Of a stretch of 64,000 nucleotides of DNA, positions 11,974 through 20,399 are shown one piece after another; position 1 is the stretch's first letter, and each line of letters starts with the position of its first letter. The position numbers and the translations under genes are program-made. The notes under the pieces are model-generated. The model worked only from the letters and a program-made list of their open reading frames with translations, was not told where the DNA came from and searched no databases. The stretch lies in the NCBI RefSeq assembly GCF_000519305.1, contig NZ_JAFG01000003.1:248181-312180 (forward strand), written 5' to 3'. The DNA is from Mesorhizobium ciceri WSM4083. GTDB lineage: Bacteria; Pseudomonadota; Alphaproteobacteria; Rhizobiales; Rhizobiaceae.

Positions 11974-12713
11974 TGAGCACCACCGAGCTGCCGGCCAGCC
12001 CCGAATTCAAGGCTAACCATGCCGAACTGATGGACGGCGTCTACCGCTGGCAGCGCCACATCTACGACCTGACCCGCAAATACTACCTTCTCGGCCGCGA
12101 CCGGCTGATATCAGGGCTCGACGTGCCTGTCGGTGGCGCCGTGCTTGAACTCGGCTGCGGCACCGGCCGCAACATCATCCTGGCTGCCCGCCGCTATCCC
12201 GACGCCCGCTTCTACGGCCTCGATATTTCGGCCGAAATGCTGGAGACGGCCAGCGCTGCGATTGCCCGCGAGGGCCTGTTCGATCGTGTCACGCTCGCCC
12301 AGGGCGACGCCACGGCATTCGATGCCAAGGCGCTGTTCGGACGCAATGACTTCGATCGCGTCTTCGTATCCTATTCGCTGTCGATGATCCCCGGCTGGGA
12401 AAAGACGGTGTCGGCAGCGCTTGCCGCGCTGTCCCCGAATGGTTCGCTGCACATCGTCGATTTCGGCCAGCAGGAAGGCTTGCCGCGCTGGTTCCGCGCG
12501 CTGCTGCGCGGCTGGCTCAAAAAATTCCACGTCGCGCCGCGTGAATCGCTGCGCGAAGTGCTGGAATCGGAATCTCGGCGAACCGGCGCAAGCTTCCGTT
12601 TCCGCACGCTTTATCGCGGCTATGCCTGGCTGGCCGTCATCGGGCCGCGCACCCTCACCTCCCCCTTGATGGGGGAGGTCGCGCCGAAGGCGCGGGTGGG
12701 GGTGAAGCGCTAG
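11973..12713 (+). CDS. btaB: BtaB, betaine-lipid N-methyltransferase
   Basis: The 246-residue protein is a class I SAM-dependent methyltransferase with motif I L-E-L-G-C-G-T-G-R-N (about 56-65) and the later D-F-G-Q-Q-E segment. BtaB methylates diacylglyceryl-homoserine three times to give DGTS. Together with BtaA it lets the cell replace phospholipids when phosphate is scarce. The final ~20 residues (T-L-T-S-P-L-M-G-E-V and onward) are encoded by the left arm of a palindromic intergenic repeat, so the native C-terminus probably ended near G-P-R and was extended by repeat insertion. Confidence 0.9.
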   Translation: MSTTELPASPEFKANHAELMDGVYRWQRHIYDLTRKYYLLGRDRLISGLDVPVGGAVLELGCGTGRNIILAARRYPDARFYGLDISAEMLETASAAIAREGLFDRVTLAQGDATAFDAKALFGRNDFDRVFVSYSLSMIPGWEKTVSAALAALSPNGSLHIVDFGQQEGLPRWFRALLRGWLKKFHVAPRESLREVLESESRRTGASFRFRTLYRGYAWLAVIGPRTLTSPLMGEVAPKARVGVKR

Positions 12714-12765
12714 GCACCCCACCCCGGCGCTACGCGCCGACCCTCCCCATCAAGGGGAGGGTAAA
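12655..12765. repeat. Inverted palindromic repeat pair after btaB
   Basis: The left arm (about 12655-12704) and right arm (about 12716-12761) are imperfect reverse complements. Each contains a CCCC-TTGAT-GGGG-type hairpin and a second GCGCC/GGCGC hairpin. The element separates convergent btaB and the serine hydrolase gene. It could fold strongly in RNA and stop transcription or protect mRNA ends. Confidence 0.8.
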
Positions 12766-12769
12766 GAAG

Positions 12770-14149
12770 TTAATGCAGCGCCTTGACAAGCGCGCCCACC
12801 ATCGTCTGCGGCCGGTAGCCGAGCTTGGCCGGCGTTAGTCCCAGCCGCACCACCACCAGCTGCTCCGAGGGAATGATGGCGACCGTCTGCCCGTCATGGC
12901 CTTCCATCCAGTAGGTGTCCTTTGGCAGGCCTGCCGCCACGCCGGCGCCGGGGTTTTCCTCGTCGCCAGGAGCCTCGATCCACAACTGGCCCTTGCCGTA
13001 GACCTTCGAGGCCGATGCCGGCTCCCGCATCCAGTCGACGAAGCCTGCCGGCAGGATCTGGTTGCCGTTCCACACCCCGCCTTGCAGCAGGAATTGGCCG
13101 AAGCGCGCCCAGTCATGCGCGGTTGCATAGAGATAGGACGAGCCGACGAAGGTGCCCTGCTCATCCGTTTCAAGCACCGCGCTGTGCATGCCGAGCGGCT
13201 CGAACAGGGCCGTGCGCGGCCACATCAGCGCCTTGGCCTTGTCGCCGACCGCGTCCTGCCAGAGGCGCGACAGCATCACCGCCGTGCCGCTCGAATAGGA
13301 AAACACTTTGCCCACCTCGGCCGCCAGCGGCTTGGATTCGGCAAAGTCCGCCATGTCTGGCTCGAGATAGAGCATGCGCGTGACGTCGGCGACGTCGCCA
13401 TAATCCTCGTTGAACTCCAGCCCGCTCGACATCGCCATCATGTTGGCAAGGCTGATCGCCGCGCGGCCATCCGCCTTCCACGGTGCGAACAGGCCTTTGT
13501 TGTCGACCGCCATCTTGCCGTCCTTGACCAGCGTGCCGAGGATGGCGGCATTCACCGTCTTGGTCATCGACCAGCCGAGTAGCGGCGTCTTGGCGGAAAA
13601 GCCGGCGCCATAGCGCTCGGCGACGACCCGGCCGTTCTTGACCACCACCACCGCGCGCATGCCGGTGCCGGTCAGCGCCGCATCGTCCAGCAGCTTGGCA
13701 ACAACCGGATCCTGTGATGCCTCGACCCGCTCGCCTTCCGGCCACAGGTCGCCCATGGTGGCTGCCGACGGCTCCGCCTGGATCGCGGTCCGCCGCGCCT
13801 TGCCGACATCGCCGTCCGGAACCGAAGCGCAGCCAAGCCCGTCGCGGGCGACAGCGACGCTCTTGCCGAGGAAACCGAACAGGCCGGCAGACACCGTTCC
13901 CCTGTTCTTGTCCACCGAAACCCGCATCAACCGCAGCAGGGGATGCCCGGGCGCCTGCACGTCGACGGCGAGCACCTCATTGGGATCGCGGCCGGCAATG
14001 AAGACGTTCGAACAGACGATCTTGGCCGAGTAGCCCGAGCCGACCCTGATCAACTCCGGCGGCGCGATATAAAGCCAGGCAAAAAGCGCGGCGACCGCCA
14101 GAACGATCAGGCCAAGCAGCCATTTGACGATCTTGACCACGATCCGCAT
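12770..14149 (-). CDS. Serine hydrolase of the beta-lactamase / penicillin-binding fold (EstB or 6-aminohexanoate-dimer hydrolase-like)
   Basis: The 459-residue protein begins with a membrane helix (about 8-29), then a linker and a class C-type beta-lactamase-fold domain (about 150-455). The catalytic S-x-x-K is S-M-T-K, the Y-x-x is Y-S-S-G, and the third box is H-D-G in place of K-T-G. This pattern is seen in esterases and 6-aminohexanoate-dimer hydrolases more than in true beta-lactamases. It would face the periplasm. It is convergent with btaB across a repeat element. The substrate cannot be predicted. Confidence 0.83.
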   Translation of the reverse strand: MRIVVKIVKWLLGLIVLAVAALFAWLYIAPPELIRVGSGYSAKIVCSNVFIAGRDPNEVLAVDVQAPGHPLLRLMRVSVDKNRGTVSAGLFGFLGKSVAVARDGLGCASVPDGDVGKARRTAIQAEPSAATMGDLWPEGERVEASQDPVVAKLLDDAALTGTGMRAVVVVKNGRVVAERYGAGFSAKTPLLGWSMTKTVNAAILGTLVKDGKMAVDNKGLFAPWKADGRAAISLANMMAMSSGLEFNEDYGDVADVTRMLYLEPDMADFAESKPLAAEVGKVFSYSSGTAVMLSRLWQDAVGDKAKALMWPRTALFEPLGMHSAVLETDEQGTFVGSSYLYATAHDWARFGQFLLQGGVWNGNQILPAGFVDWMREPASASKVYGKGQLWIEAPGDEENPGAGVAAGLPKDTYWMEGHDGQTVAIIPSEQLVVVRLGLTPAKLGYRPQTMVGALVKALH

Positions 14150-14376
14150 TTATTTCCCTCCGGGCCCTGCGCGACCCTTATGTCATCGATTTGCCGCCAT
14201 TGCTTCCGCAAATCACAAAGCTTGTCGAGCGCCATCAACGGATTATCAATCATGATCGGCGATCACAGGATATGCTGAGCGATGCTGTGGGGCGATCGCT
14301 CGGAGGGGCCCAATCACAAGCCGGCCATCAGGTATAGACCCATCAGCGACCGGCTGAATCCGGCTCGGGAATTGCG

Positions 14377-15177
14377 ATGCGCCGTCTTGCGGGCCTCATT
14401 CTGCTAGCGCTGCTTGGCGGTTGCTCGACGGTGGACGATCTCTCGCCGCTGTCGCCGTCCGCTTCGAGCAGCCCGACGGTTGCCGTGCGCGCGCCGCGCT
14501 TCGCCGATTCCAAGCCGCATGAGTGGGAAAGCGGAGCGCCCTGGAACTACGCCATTCACGGCACCGACGTCTCCAAATACCAGACCTCGGTCGACTGGCC
14601 GGCGGCCAGGGCCAGCGGCATCTCCTTCGCCTTCATCAAGGCGACCGAGGGCGGCGATCGCTTCGACGAGTATTTCAACGAGCATTGGGCGCGCACGAAG
14701 GCCAACGGGATTCCGCGAGCCGCATACCATTTCTACTATTTCTGCACCCCGGCTGCGGTGCAGGCGCGCTGGTTCATCCGCAACGTTCCTATCGATCGCT
14801 CGGCGATGCCGCCGGTTCTCGACATGGAATGGAACCCGCAATCGCCGACCTGCAGGTTGCGTCCAGACGCTGCCACGGTGCGCGCGGAGATGACCACCTT
14901 CCTTGAAATCGTCGAACGGCACTACGGTAAGAAGCCGATCATCTACACTTCGGTCGACTTCTTCGACGACAACGAGCTGTCGAGTTTCCGCGGCTACCAC
15001 TACTGGCTGCGCTCAGTCGCCGGCCATCCGCGTCAGAAATACGGCAGCCACCCCTTCACCTTCTGGCAGTACACCGGAACCGGCATCATTCCGGGCATGA
15101 CCGGCAAGGCCGACATCAACGTCTTCAACGGCAGTGAAGCCACCTGGAACAAGTGGCTGCGGCAGAACACCCGTTGA
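14377..15177 (+). CDS. Lipoprotein with GH25 (lysozyme-type) domain
   Basis: The 266-residue product has a lipoprotein signal (L-L-G-G-C, Cys16) and a GH25 muramidase domain from about residue 58. The domain starts H-G-T-D-V-S-K-Y-Q (61-69), continues F-A-F-I-K-A-T-E-G (84-92), and has the catalytic pair Asp149 and Glu151 in L-D-M-E-W. GH25 enzymes cleave the MurNAc-GlcNAc bond. An outer-membrane-anchored muramidase could remodel the wall or attack neighbours; which applies is unknown. The next gene is another wall-cutting enzyme. The 3' end runs into a set of short repeats. Confidence 0.9.
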   Translation: MRRLAGLILLALLGGCSTVDDLSPLSPSASSSPTVAVRAPRFADSKPHEWESGAPWNYAIHGTDVSKYQTSVDWPAARASGISFAFIKATEGGDRFDEYFNEHWARTKANGIPRAAYHFYYFCTPAAVQARWFIRNVPIDRSAMPPVLDMEWNPQSPTCRLRPDAATVRAEMTTFLEIVERHYGKKPIIYTSVDFFDDNELSSFRGYHYWLRSVAGHPRQKYGSHPFTFWQYTGTGIIPGMTGKADINVFNGSEATWNKWLRQNTR

Positions 15178-15300
15178 ACCGGCGCAACGGCAGCACCGCC
15201 CTGCACCAAATCACTCCAGCAGAGCTTCCGTTGAACCGGTGCAACGGCAGAGAAGCCGGCGGAATAAAGGGCTGCGGCAGAAGAACCGTTGACACCGGAC
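15160..15300 (+). repeat. Duplicated 3'-end segments and hairpins after the GH25 gene
   Basis: The segment GCGGCAGAAcaCCCGTTGAA at the end of the GH25 gene recurs in altered form at about 15271-15292. A 21-base unit GTTGAACCGG-y-GCAACGGCAG occurs at 15172-15192 and 15230-15250. Each unit can fold through CCGTTG/CAACGG. The pattern suggests local duplication of the gene end, and the hairpins may terminate transcription. Confidence 0.6.
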
Positions 15301-15416
15301 CTGCCGCCTGCTTTTCGACACAGCCAGCGGTGAAAAGTGCAACCGCCGGCAATTCAGGGCGTTGGGCTTCCGGGGGAGCACAACAACTGCCCGCTATTCG
15401 TTTCGAGAGGAAGCTG

Positions 15417-16598
15417 ATGCGACTGCGTTCCAAAGTCCTCGCGGCTGCGCTGACCCTGTGCGCCACGGCCTTGCCGGCGATGGCGCAGGAATGCGGGGGC
15501 GACTTCGAATCCTGGAAGCAGGGCGTCGCTGCGGAAGCCAAGGCGGCTGGCGTAGGTACAGCGGGTCTCGACGCCCTTGAAGCGGCAACCTTCGACGACA
15601 AGGTGTTGGCACGCGACCGCGCCCAGGGCGTTTTCACCCAGACCTTCGTCGAATTCTCCAACCGCATGATCTCGGCCTACCGGCTGAAGCAAGGCGCGGC
15701 AAACCTGAAGAAATACGCCGATGTCTTCGCCCGTGCCGATCAGCAGTTCGGTGTCCAGGCGCCGATCATCGCTGCCTTCTGGGCGCTGGAGACCGATTTC
15801 GGTGCCGTGCAGGGCGATTTCCACACGCTGAGCGCGCTGGTGACGCTTTCCCACGATTGCCGCCGCCCGCAACTGTTCCGGCCTCAGTTGATACCGCTTC
15901 TGCAATTGATCGATCGCGGCGTGCTGCCGGCCAACGTCACGGGTGCCTGGGCCGGCGAGATCGGCCAGACGCAGATCCTGCCTTCCGACTATCTGGCGCG
16001 CGGCGTCGATGGCGATGGCGACGGCAAGGTCGACCTGCGCGGCAGCGTGCCGGACGTGATCATGACCACCGCCAACAAGGTGCTGTCGCGCGGCTGGAAA
16101 CGCGACCAGCCCTGGATCGAGGAAGTCCGTGTGCCCGAAGACATGCCGTGGGACCAGACCGGCCGCACCAACAAGCTGCCGTTGACGCAATGGGCGCAAT
16201 GGGGCGTCACCAACCCCGACGGCACGCCGCTGATCGACAATGGCCTCAAGGCCGGCCTTGCGCTGCCCATGGGCCGCAAGGGCCCCGCCTTCCTCGCCTA
16301 TGACAATTTCGACGTCTACCTCGAGTGGAACCAGTCCTTTACCTATGCGCTGACCGCAGCCAACCTCGCCGCCCGGTTGGCGGGCGCAAAACAGTTCGAC
16401 CCGCGCAATCCCGAGACCGGTCTCAACAACGATCAGATGAAGGCTCTGCAGACCAAGCTCGAAGCCAGGGGCTACGACGTCGGCACCGTCGACGGCATTC
16501 TGGGCACCAACACCCGCGAAGCCATCCGCAAGGAACAGATGCGCCTCGGCATGGCCGTGGACGGCTGGCCGACACCGGAGCTTTTGGGGAAACTTTAG
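15417..16598 (+). CDS. Lytic murein transglycosylase, MltB family, with peptidoglycan-binding domain
   Basis: The 393-residue protein has a Sec signal peptide (cleavage near A-M-A-Q, residue 24), an SLT_2/MltB domain (about 28-325) with catalytic Glu125 in W-A-L-E-T-D-F-G, and a C-terminal PG_binding_1 domain (about 335-392). It cleaves peptidoglycan glycans in the periplasm to anhydro products. No lipobox is seen, so unlike E. coli MltB it is expected to be soluble. The ATG at 15417 has GAGAGGAAG just upstream. A longer open frame reaching back to 15153 runs through the repeats and is not used. It lies in the same direction after the GH25 gene. Confidence 0.92.
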   Translation: MRLRSKVLAAALTLCATALPAMAQECGGDFESWKQGVAAEAKAAGVGTAGLDALEAATFDDKVLARDRAQGVFTQTFVEFSNRMISAYRLKQGAANLKKYADVFARADQQFGVQAPIIAAFWALETDFGAVQGDFHTLSALVTLSHDCRRPQLFRPQLIPLLQLIDRGVLPANVTGAWAGEIGQTQILPSDYLARGVDGDGDGKVDLRGSVPDVIMTTANKVLSRGWKRDQPWIEEVRVPEDMPWDQTGRTNKLPLTQWAQWGVTNPDGTPLIDNGLKAGLALPMGRKGPAFLAYDNFDVYLEWNQSFTYALTAANLAARLAGAKQFDPRNPETGLNNDQMKALQTKLEARGYDVGTVDGILGTNTREAIRKEQMRLGMAVDGWPTPELLGKL

Positions 16599-16604
16599 CG
16601 CCTC

Positions 16605-16757
16605 TTCCTTCTCCCCCTTGTGGGAGAAGGTGGATCGGCGCGTTAGCGCCGAGACGGTTGAGGGGTGTTCCAGCGGAGTGAGGCGTTGGCGCTCCCTGGA
16701 CCACCCTCATCCGACCTCGCGAGGCCACCTTCTCCCGCAAGGGGAGAAGGAAGAAAC
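16605..16757. repeat. Inverted palindromic repeat between convergent genes
   Basis: The left arm carries CTTCTCCCCCTTGTGGGAGAAG with a GGCGCG/CGCGCC-type hairpin and TTGAGGGGTG. The right arm carries the reverse-complement features, ending in CTTCTCCCGCAAGGGGAGAAG. The layout matches the elements at 12655 and 46500. It separates the mltB-like and decarboxylase genes, which converge here, and may serve as a two-way terminator. Confidence 0.8.
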
Positions 16758-17978
16758 TTAGTCCGCCATCGTCTCCAAACTCGCAAACCCCTGCGGCGCA
16801 TCGCCCTCGTCGAACGGCGTCGTCACCTCGACGAAGGTGTCAGGGTAAAAGCCGTTGAAGCGGGTCCTCAGCGACAGCGAATAGGCGCCGATATGGCCGA
16901 TTTCGATCCAGTCGCCGGTATCGACCGTTTCCGGCAGCCAGAACGGACGCGACAGGATGTCGACGGAATCGCAGGTCGCGCCGCAGACCTTGAACGGCAC
17001 GATGTTCTTCTCCTCGCCATTGCGCGAGCGGATCGCCGGGTCGGGGATGAACCGCGCCGGCAACGTGATCTTGCCGGTCCATGAATCCGACAGCGACGCC
17101 CAGATGCCGTCATTGATGTAGAGCCGCTTGCCCTTGCGCAGCAGCACCCGCACGATCAGCGACAGGCAGCGCGCCACGATCACCCTGCCCGGCTCGGCCA
17201 CCAGCGGCATCTTGTCGAACTGATACTCCTTCAGATCGCCCGACAGCCGCGACATGATCTGGCCGAGCGACGGCATCTCGATCTGCTTGCGATTGGGATC
17301 GTGGCCGTATTCGGCGGGGAAACCGCCGCCGACATCGAGCCCGGCAATATCGAAGGTCAGCCGGTTGCGCACCCAGTCGGCGGAGGCCAGCGCCCGCTCA
17401 TAGGTGTCGGGATCCTCGATCTGACTGCCGACATGGAAACACAGGCCAACCTTGTAGCCAGTGCGGTTCAGCCGCTCGGCGAGTTCGACGGCATAGGCCG
17501 GCCCGGCGCCGAACTTCTTCGACAGTTCGTAGGCGGCCGATCCTTTCGTCTGGATGCGCACGAACACGCTGATCGAGCCCGGATCGATGTCGAGTGCTCG
17601 CACCACTCGCGTCAGCTTGGTGATCTCGTCTTCATGGTCGAGGGAAATGACGCGGATGGCATATTTCTCCAGCGCCAGCTTGATGTCCGACTGCGCCTTG
17701 ACGGGGTGCATGTAGAGCATCTCGGCATCGGGGGAGACGGCACGCACGGCGGCGAATTCACCCGGCGAAGCGACATCGAAAGCGGTGACGCCGGCCTCGA
17801 CCAGGGTCTTCAGCACGATCTGCTCGCCATTGGTCTTGACCGCATAGGCGGTCTTGCCGGGGAACATGCCCATAAACTGCCTGGCATCCACCATCAGCAC
17901 TTGCGGGCGGAAGCAATAGACCGGATCGTCCGGGCGAAGCGCCAGTGCCGCCTCGCGGGCATTCTCGAATCGCTGCAT
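16758..17978 (-). CDS. Ornithine/lysine/diaminopimelate decarboxylase family enzyme (fold-type III PLP)
   Basis: The 406-residue protein belongs to the alanine-racemase-fold decarboxylases. Cofactor Lys48 is in Y-A-V-K-T-N, His182 in F-H-V-G-S-Q stacks on PLP, G-G-G-F is at 217-220, and the active-site cysteine is Cys336 in G-A-T-C-D-S-V-D. The C-D-x-x-D motif is typical of ornithine decarboxylases that make putrescine; lysine activity is also common in the family. The start at 17978 is preceded by GAGGATT and is preferred over 18005. It is transcribed away from the EamA exporter gene, so the 205 bases between them hold both promoters. No known leader RNA could be confirmed there. Confidence 0.85.
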   Translation of the reverse strand: MQRFENAREAALALRPDDPVYCFRPQVLMVDARQFMGMFPGKTAYAVKTNGEQIVLKTLVEAGVTAFDVASPGEFAAVRAVSPDAEMLYMHPVKAQSDIKLALEKYAIRVISLDHEDEITKLTRVVRALDIDPGSISVFVRIQTKGSAAYELSKKFGAGPAYAVELAERLNRTGYKVGLCFHVGSQIEDPDTYERALASADWVRNRLTFDIAGLDVGGGFPAEYGHDPNRKQIEMPSLGQIMSRLSGDLKEYQFDKMPLVAEPGRVIVARCLSLIVRVLLRKGKRLYINDGIWASLSDSWTGKITLPARFIPDPAIRSRNGEEKNIVPFKVCGATCDSVDILSRPFWLPETVDTGDWIEIGHIGAYSLSLRTRFNGFYPDTFVEVTTPFDEGDAPQGFASLETMAD

Positions 17979-18182
17979 GGACGAATCCTCACTTCGGCTG
18001 CGCACAATTAATCCAAGCTAGCGGCTAATGAAAACAATTCTGTGTCTCGCGGCGCTGACGCAGCGGCGCTAGGTCCTTGCCAGCAACGTTTGCCAGCGAT
18101 CAGGTTTCGGGTGGCCCTTGTCACTGAGTGCGATATGGCTTCTGCCTAACTGGCATACAGTCCGTCGGGGAGGGCGACTCAC

Positions 18183-19100
18183 ATGGCAATAGCCGCGACA
18201 TCAGCACCACGTGGGCCGATGGTGCTCAAGGACTGGGGGCAGCTCCTGCTGCTCGGTGCGATCTGGGGCGGCTCGTTCTTCTTTGCGCGCATCGCGGTAG
18301 CGGAACTTCATCCGTTGGTGCTGGTGCTATTTCGCGTCGCCATCGCGGCGATCGCCCTGCAGATCTATCTCGGCCTGCGCGGTCCGTCCTTCCGCCTCGC
18401 GCTTCCGCATGCCGGCCTGTTCTTCCTGCTGGCGCTCACCAACAACGTCGTCCCCTTCTCGCTGATCTTCGCCGGCCAGACAGAGCTTGGCGCCGGTGTC
18501 GCCTCGGTACTCAACGCAACGACACCGTTCTGGACATTGATTCTCGCCAACGCGCTGACATCAGACGAAAAGCTCTCCTGGAACAAGCTGGCCGGCATTG
18601 CGCTCGGCATCGCCGGCACGGCGGTGATGATCGGCCCCGGCCTGCTTGCCGGGCTCGGCGGCCCGGTTTGGGCCAAATTCGCGCTGATCGGCGCTTCACT
18701 GTCCTATGGCGTTGCGCTGATGGTCGCCCGCCGCTTCAAGGGCGTGCCCTCGCCGGTCATCGCCACCGGACAATTGACGGCTTCGACCATCATCATGATC
18801 CCGATCGTGCTCTTCACCTACGGTCCATCCGGCCTGTTCTCGGCCTCGCCGCCGGTCTGGGCAGCGGTGCTGGCGCTGGCGCTGCTGTCGACCGCTTTCG
18901 CCTACATCCTCTATTTCAACCTCGTCGCCTCGGCCGGCGCCACCAACGCCTCGCTGGTCACGCTTGTCGTGCCGGCCAGTGCCATGCTGCTCGGTTTTCT
19001 CTTCCTTGGCGAACGGCTGGAGTTGTTCGAGATTGGCGGCGTGTTGCTGATCGGACTCGGCCTCGTCACCATCGACGGACGTGTCCTTGGAAGACGGTAG
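18183..19100 (+). CDS. EamA-family (DMT) transporter
   Basis: The 305-residue protein is almost entirely hydrophobic with about ten predicted membrane helices in two EamA halves (about 20-150 and 165-298). Drug/metabolite transporters of this type export metabolites or amino acids. The N-terminal G-A-I-W-G-G-S-F-F motif is typical. A good ribosome site (GGGAGGG) precedes the ATG. The adjacent divergent decarboxylase could suggest polyamine or diamine export, but that is only a neighbourhood inference. Confidence 0.88.
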   Translation: MAIAATSAPRGPMVLKDWGQLLLLGAIWGGSFFFARIAVAELHPLVLVLFRVAIAAIALQIYLGLRGPSFRLALPHAGLFFLLALTNNVVPFSLIFAGQTELGAGVASVLNATTPFWTLILANALTSDEKLSWNKLAGIALGIAGTAVMIGPGLLAGLGGPVWAKFALIGASLSYGVALMVARRFKGVPSPVIATGQLTASTIIMIPIVLFTYGPSGLFSASPPVWAAVLALALLSTAFAYILYFNLVASAGATNASLVTLVVPASAMLLGFLFLGERLELFEIGGVLLIGLGLVTIDGRVLGRR

Positions 19101-19306
19101 CGCTGCCATGACATGGTAACGACACACCGCCGCCATAATTTATTCACAGGTCTAAAGCCGGTTTTTGCTTAGGAGTTTCAATACCTAACGGCAAAAGCCA
19201 GGTCGCAAAATCCACAATCACGTCGCAATGCAGCACATTTTCCGCTTGCCTGTGGCACAAATGAACCTAGACTCCATCACATAGCTCTTTAAGAGGAGGC
19301 TATGTC

Positions 19307-19393
19307 ATGGGACTTACGAGGCCTATCAACGCATTGATGATCTGTGCTGCGTTCGCCTTTATCGGAGCCCTTATTATGGGCTTCCTTCCCTGA
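19307..19393 (+). CDS. Small single-span membrane peptide, 28 residues
   Basis: The frame encodes 28 residues, with start M-G-L-T-R-P-I-N and end I-M-G-F-L-P. About residues 8-26 form one hydrophobic helix. A strong ribosome site, AAGAGGAGG, ends seven bases before the ATG. TTGCCT and TAGACT, 16 bases apart, sit about 30 bases further upstream as a possible promoter. A clear terminator follows at 19439. Promoter, ribosome site, frame and terminator in one 200-base stretch make this a likely gene although it is too short for standard callers. The function is unknown. Confidence 0.65.
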   Translation: MGLTRPINALMICAAFAFIGALIMGFLP

Positions 19394-19438
19394 CCGCCAA
19401 AGCGGGGAAGACCAGCACCCAAATAGTCCAACCAATTC

Positions 19439-19465
19439 AAAAGGCCGGGTTTTTCCCGGCCTTTT
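19439..19465. terminator. Bidirectional intrinsic terminator between the small peptide gene and metF
   Basis: AAAAGGCCGGG (19439-19449) pairs perfectly with CCCGGCCTTTT (19455-19465) around TTTTT. The A-run on one side and T-run on the other give a U-tract in both directions, serving the plus-strand small gene and minus-strand metF. Confidence 0.9.
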
Positions 19466-19481
19466 GTCGTTCAACCCACTC

Positions 19482-20399
19482 TCATGCCGCGGCTGATCCG
19501 GCGGCGGCCGCTTCGTGCGAGCGGATGCCGATCATATGACAGATGGCAAAGACCAGATCGGCGCGGTTCATGGTGTAGAAGTGGAAATCGCCGACACCGC
19601 GCTCCACAAGGTCCATGACCTGTTCGGCCGCCACCGCCGACGCCACCAGCGCATGCGTCTGCGGGTCCCGGTCGAGGCCTTCGAAACGCTCCGCCAGCCA
19701 GCCGGGCACATGCGCGCCCGCCCTCGCGGAAAAGTTCGCGACCTGCCTGAAACTGTGAACCGGCTGGATACCCGGCACGATCGGGATGTAGATGCCGGCG
19801 CGGCGGACGCGTTCGACATAGCGCTCGTAGAGATCGTTGTCGAAGAAGAACTGGGTAATCGCCCGCGTCGCGCCATTGTCGACCTTGCGTTTCAGCATCT
19901 CGATGTCGGTGGCGAAATCGGGGCTTTGCGGATGCTTTTCCGGATAAGCCGCAACGGAGATGTCGAAATCCGCGATTGCCTTGAGCCCGGCGACCAGTTC
20001 CGCGCCATTCTCGTAGCCACCGGGATGCGGCCGGTAGGCCTCGCCGACGCCGGAAGCCGGATCGCCGCGCAGCGCCACGAACCGGTTGATGCCGATCGAT
20101 TTGTAATCCTGGATGACCGCGTCGACCTCGTCGCGCGTGGCCCCGACACAGGTCAGATGCGCCGCTGCAGGAATACCGGTTTCCGTCAGGATGCGCTTTA
20201 CAGTGCGCGCGGTGCGCTCTCGCGTCGAGCCGCCGGCGCCGTAGGTCACCGAGACGAATTTCGGCTTCAGCGGCTCCAGCCTTGTCACCGTCTCCCACAG
20301 CCTCGCTTCCATCTCGTCCGTCTTCGGCGGGAAGAATTCGAAGGAAACCCGGACCTTGTCGCCGATGTCGGGGCGGCGGGAAAAGCGGAACTGGTTCAT
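19482..20399 (-). CDS. metF: 5,10-methylenetetrahydrofolate reductase
   Basis: The 305-residue protein has the MTHFR signature F-E-F-F-P-P-K-T (20-27), V-T-Y-G-A-G-G-S (50-57), A-A-H-L-T-C-V (80-86), and the FAD-binding region G-D-P near 113-115. It reduces methylene-THF to methyl-THF for methionine synthesis in the cytoplasm. Its start codon overlaps the stop of the upstream ArsR-methyltransferase regulator by one base (TGATG), so the regulator and metF are one transcriptional and translational unit. The palindrome at 21430 is the likely control site. Confidence 0.95.
   Translation of the reverse strand: MNQFRFSRRPDIGDKVRVSFEFFPPKTDEMEARLWETVTRLEPLKPKFVSVTYGAGGSTRERTARTVKRILTETGIPAAAHLTCVGATRDEVDAVIQDYKSIGINRFVALRGDPASGVGEAYRPHPGGYENGAELVAGLKAIADFDISVAAYPEKHPQSPDFATDIEMLKRKVDNGATRAITQFFFDNDLYERYVERVRRAGIYIPIVPGIQPVHSFRQVANFSARAGAHVPGWLAERFEGLDRDPQTHALVASAVAAEQVMDLVERGVGDFHFYTMNRADLVFAICHMIGIRSHEAAAAGSAAA

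Noticed and set aside
17979..18182. A speF-type leader before the decarboxylase gene
   Set aside because: Some ornithine decarboxylase genes in this class have one, but I could not identify its structure by eye and a covariance-model search would be needed.
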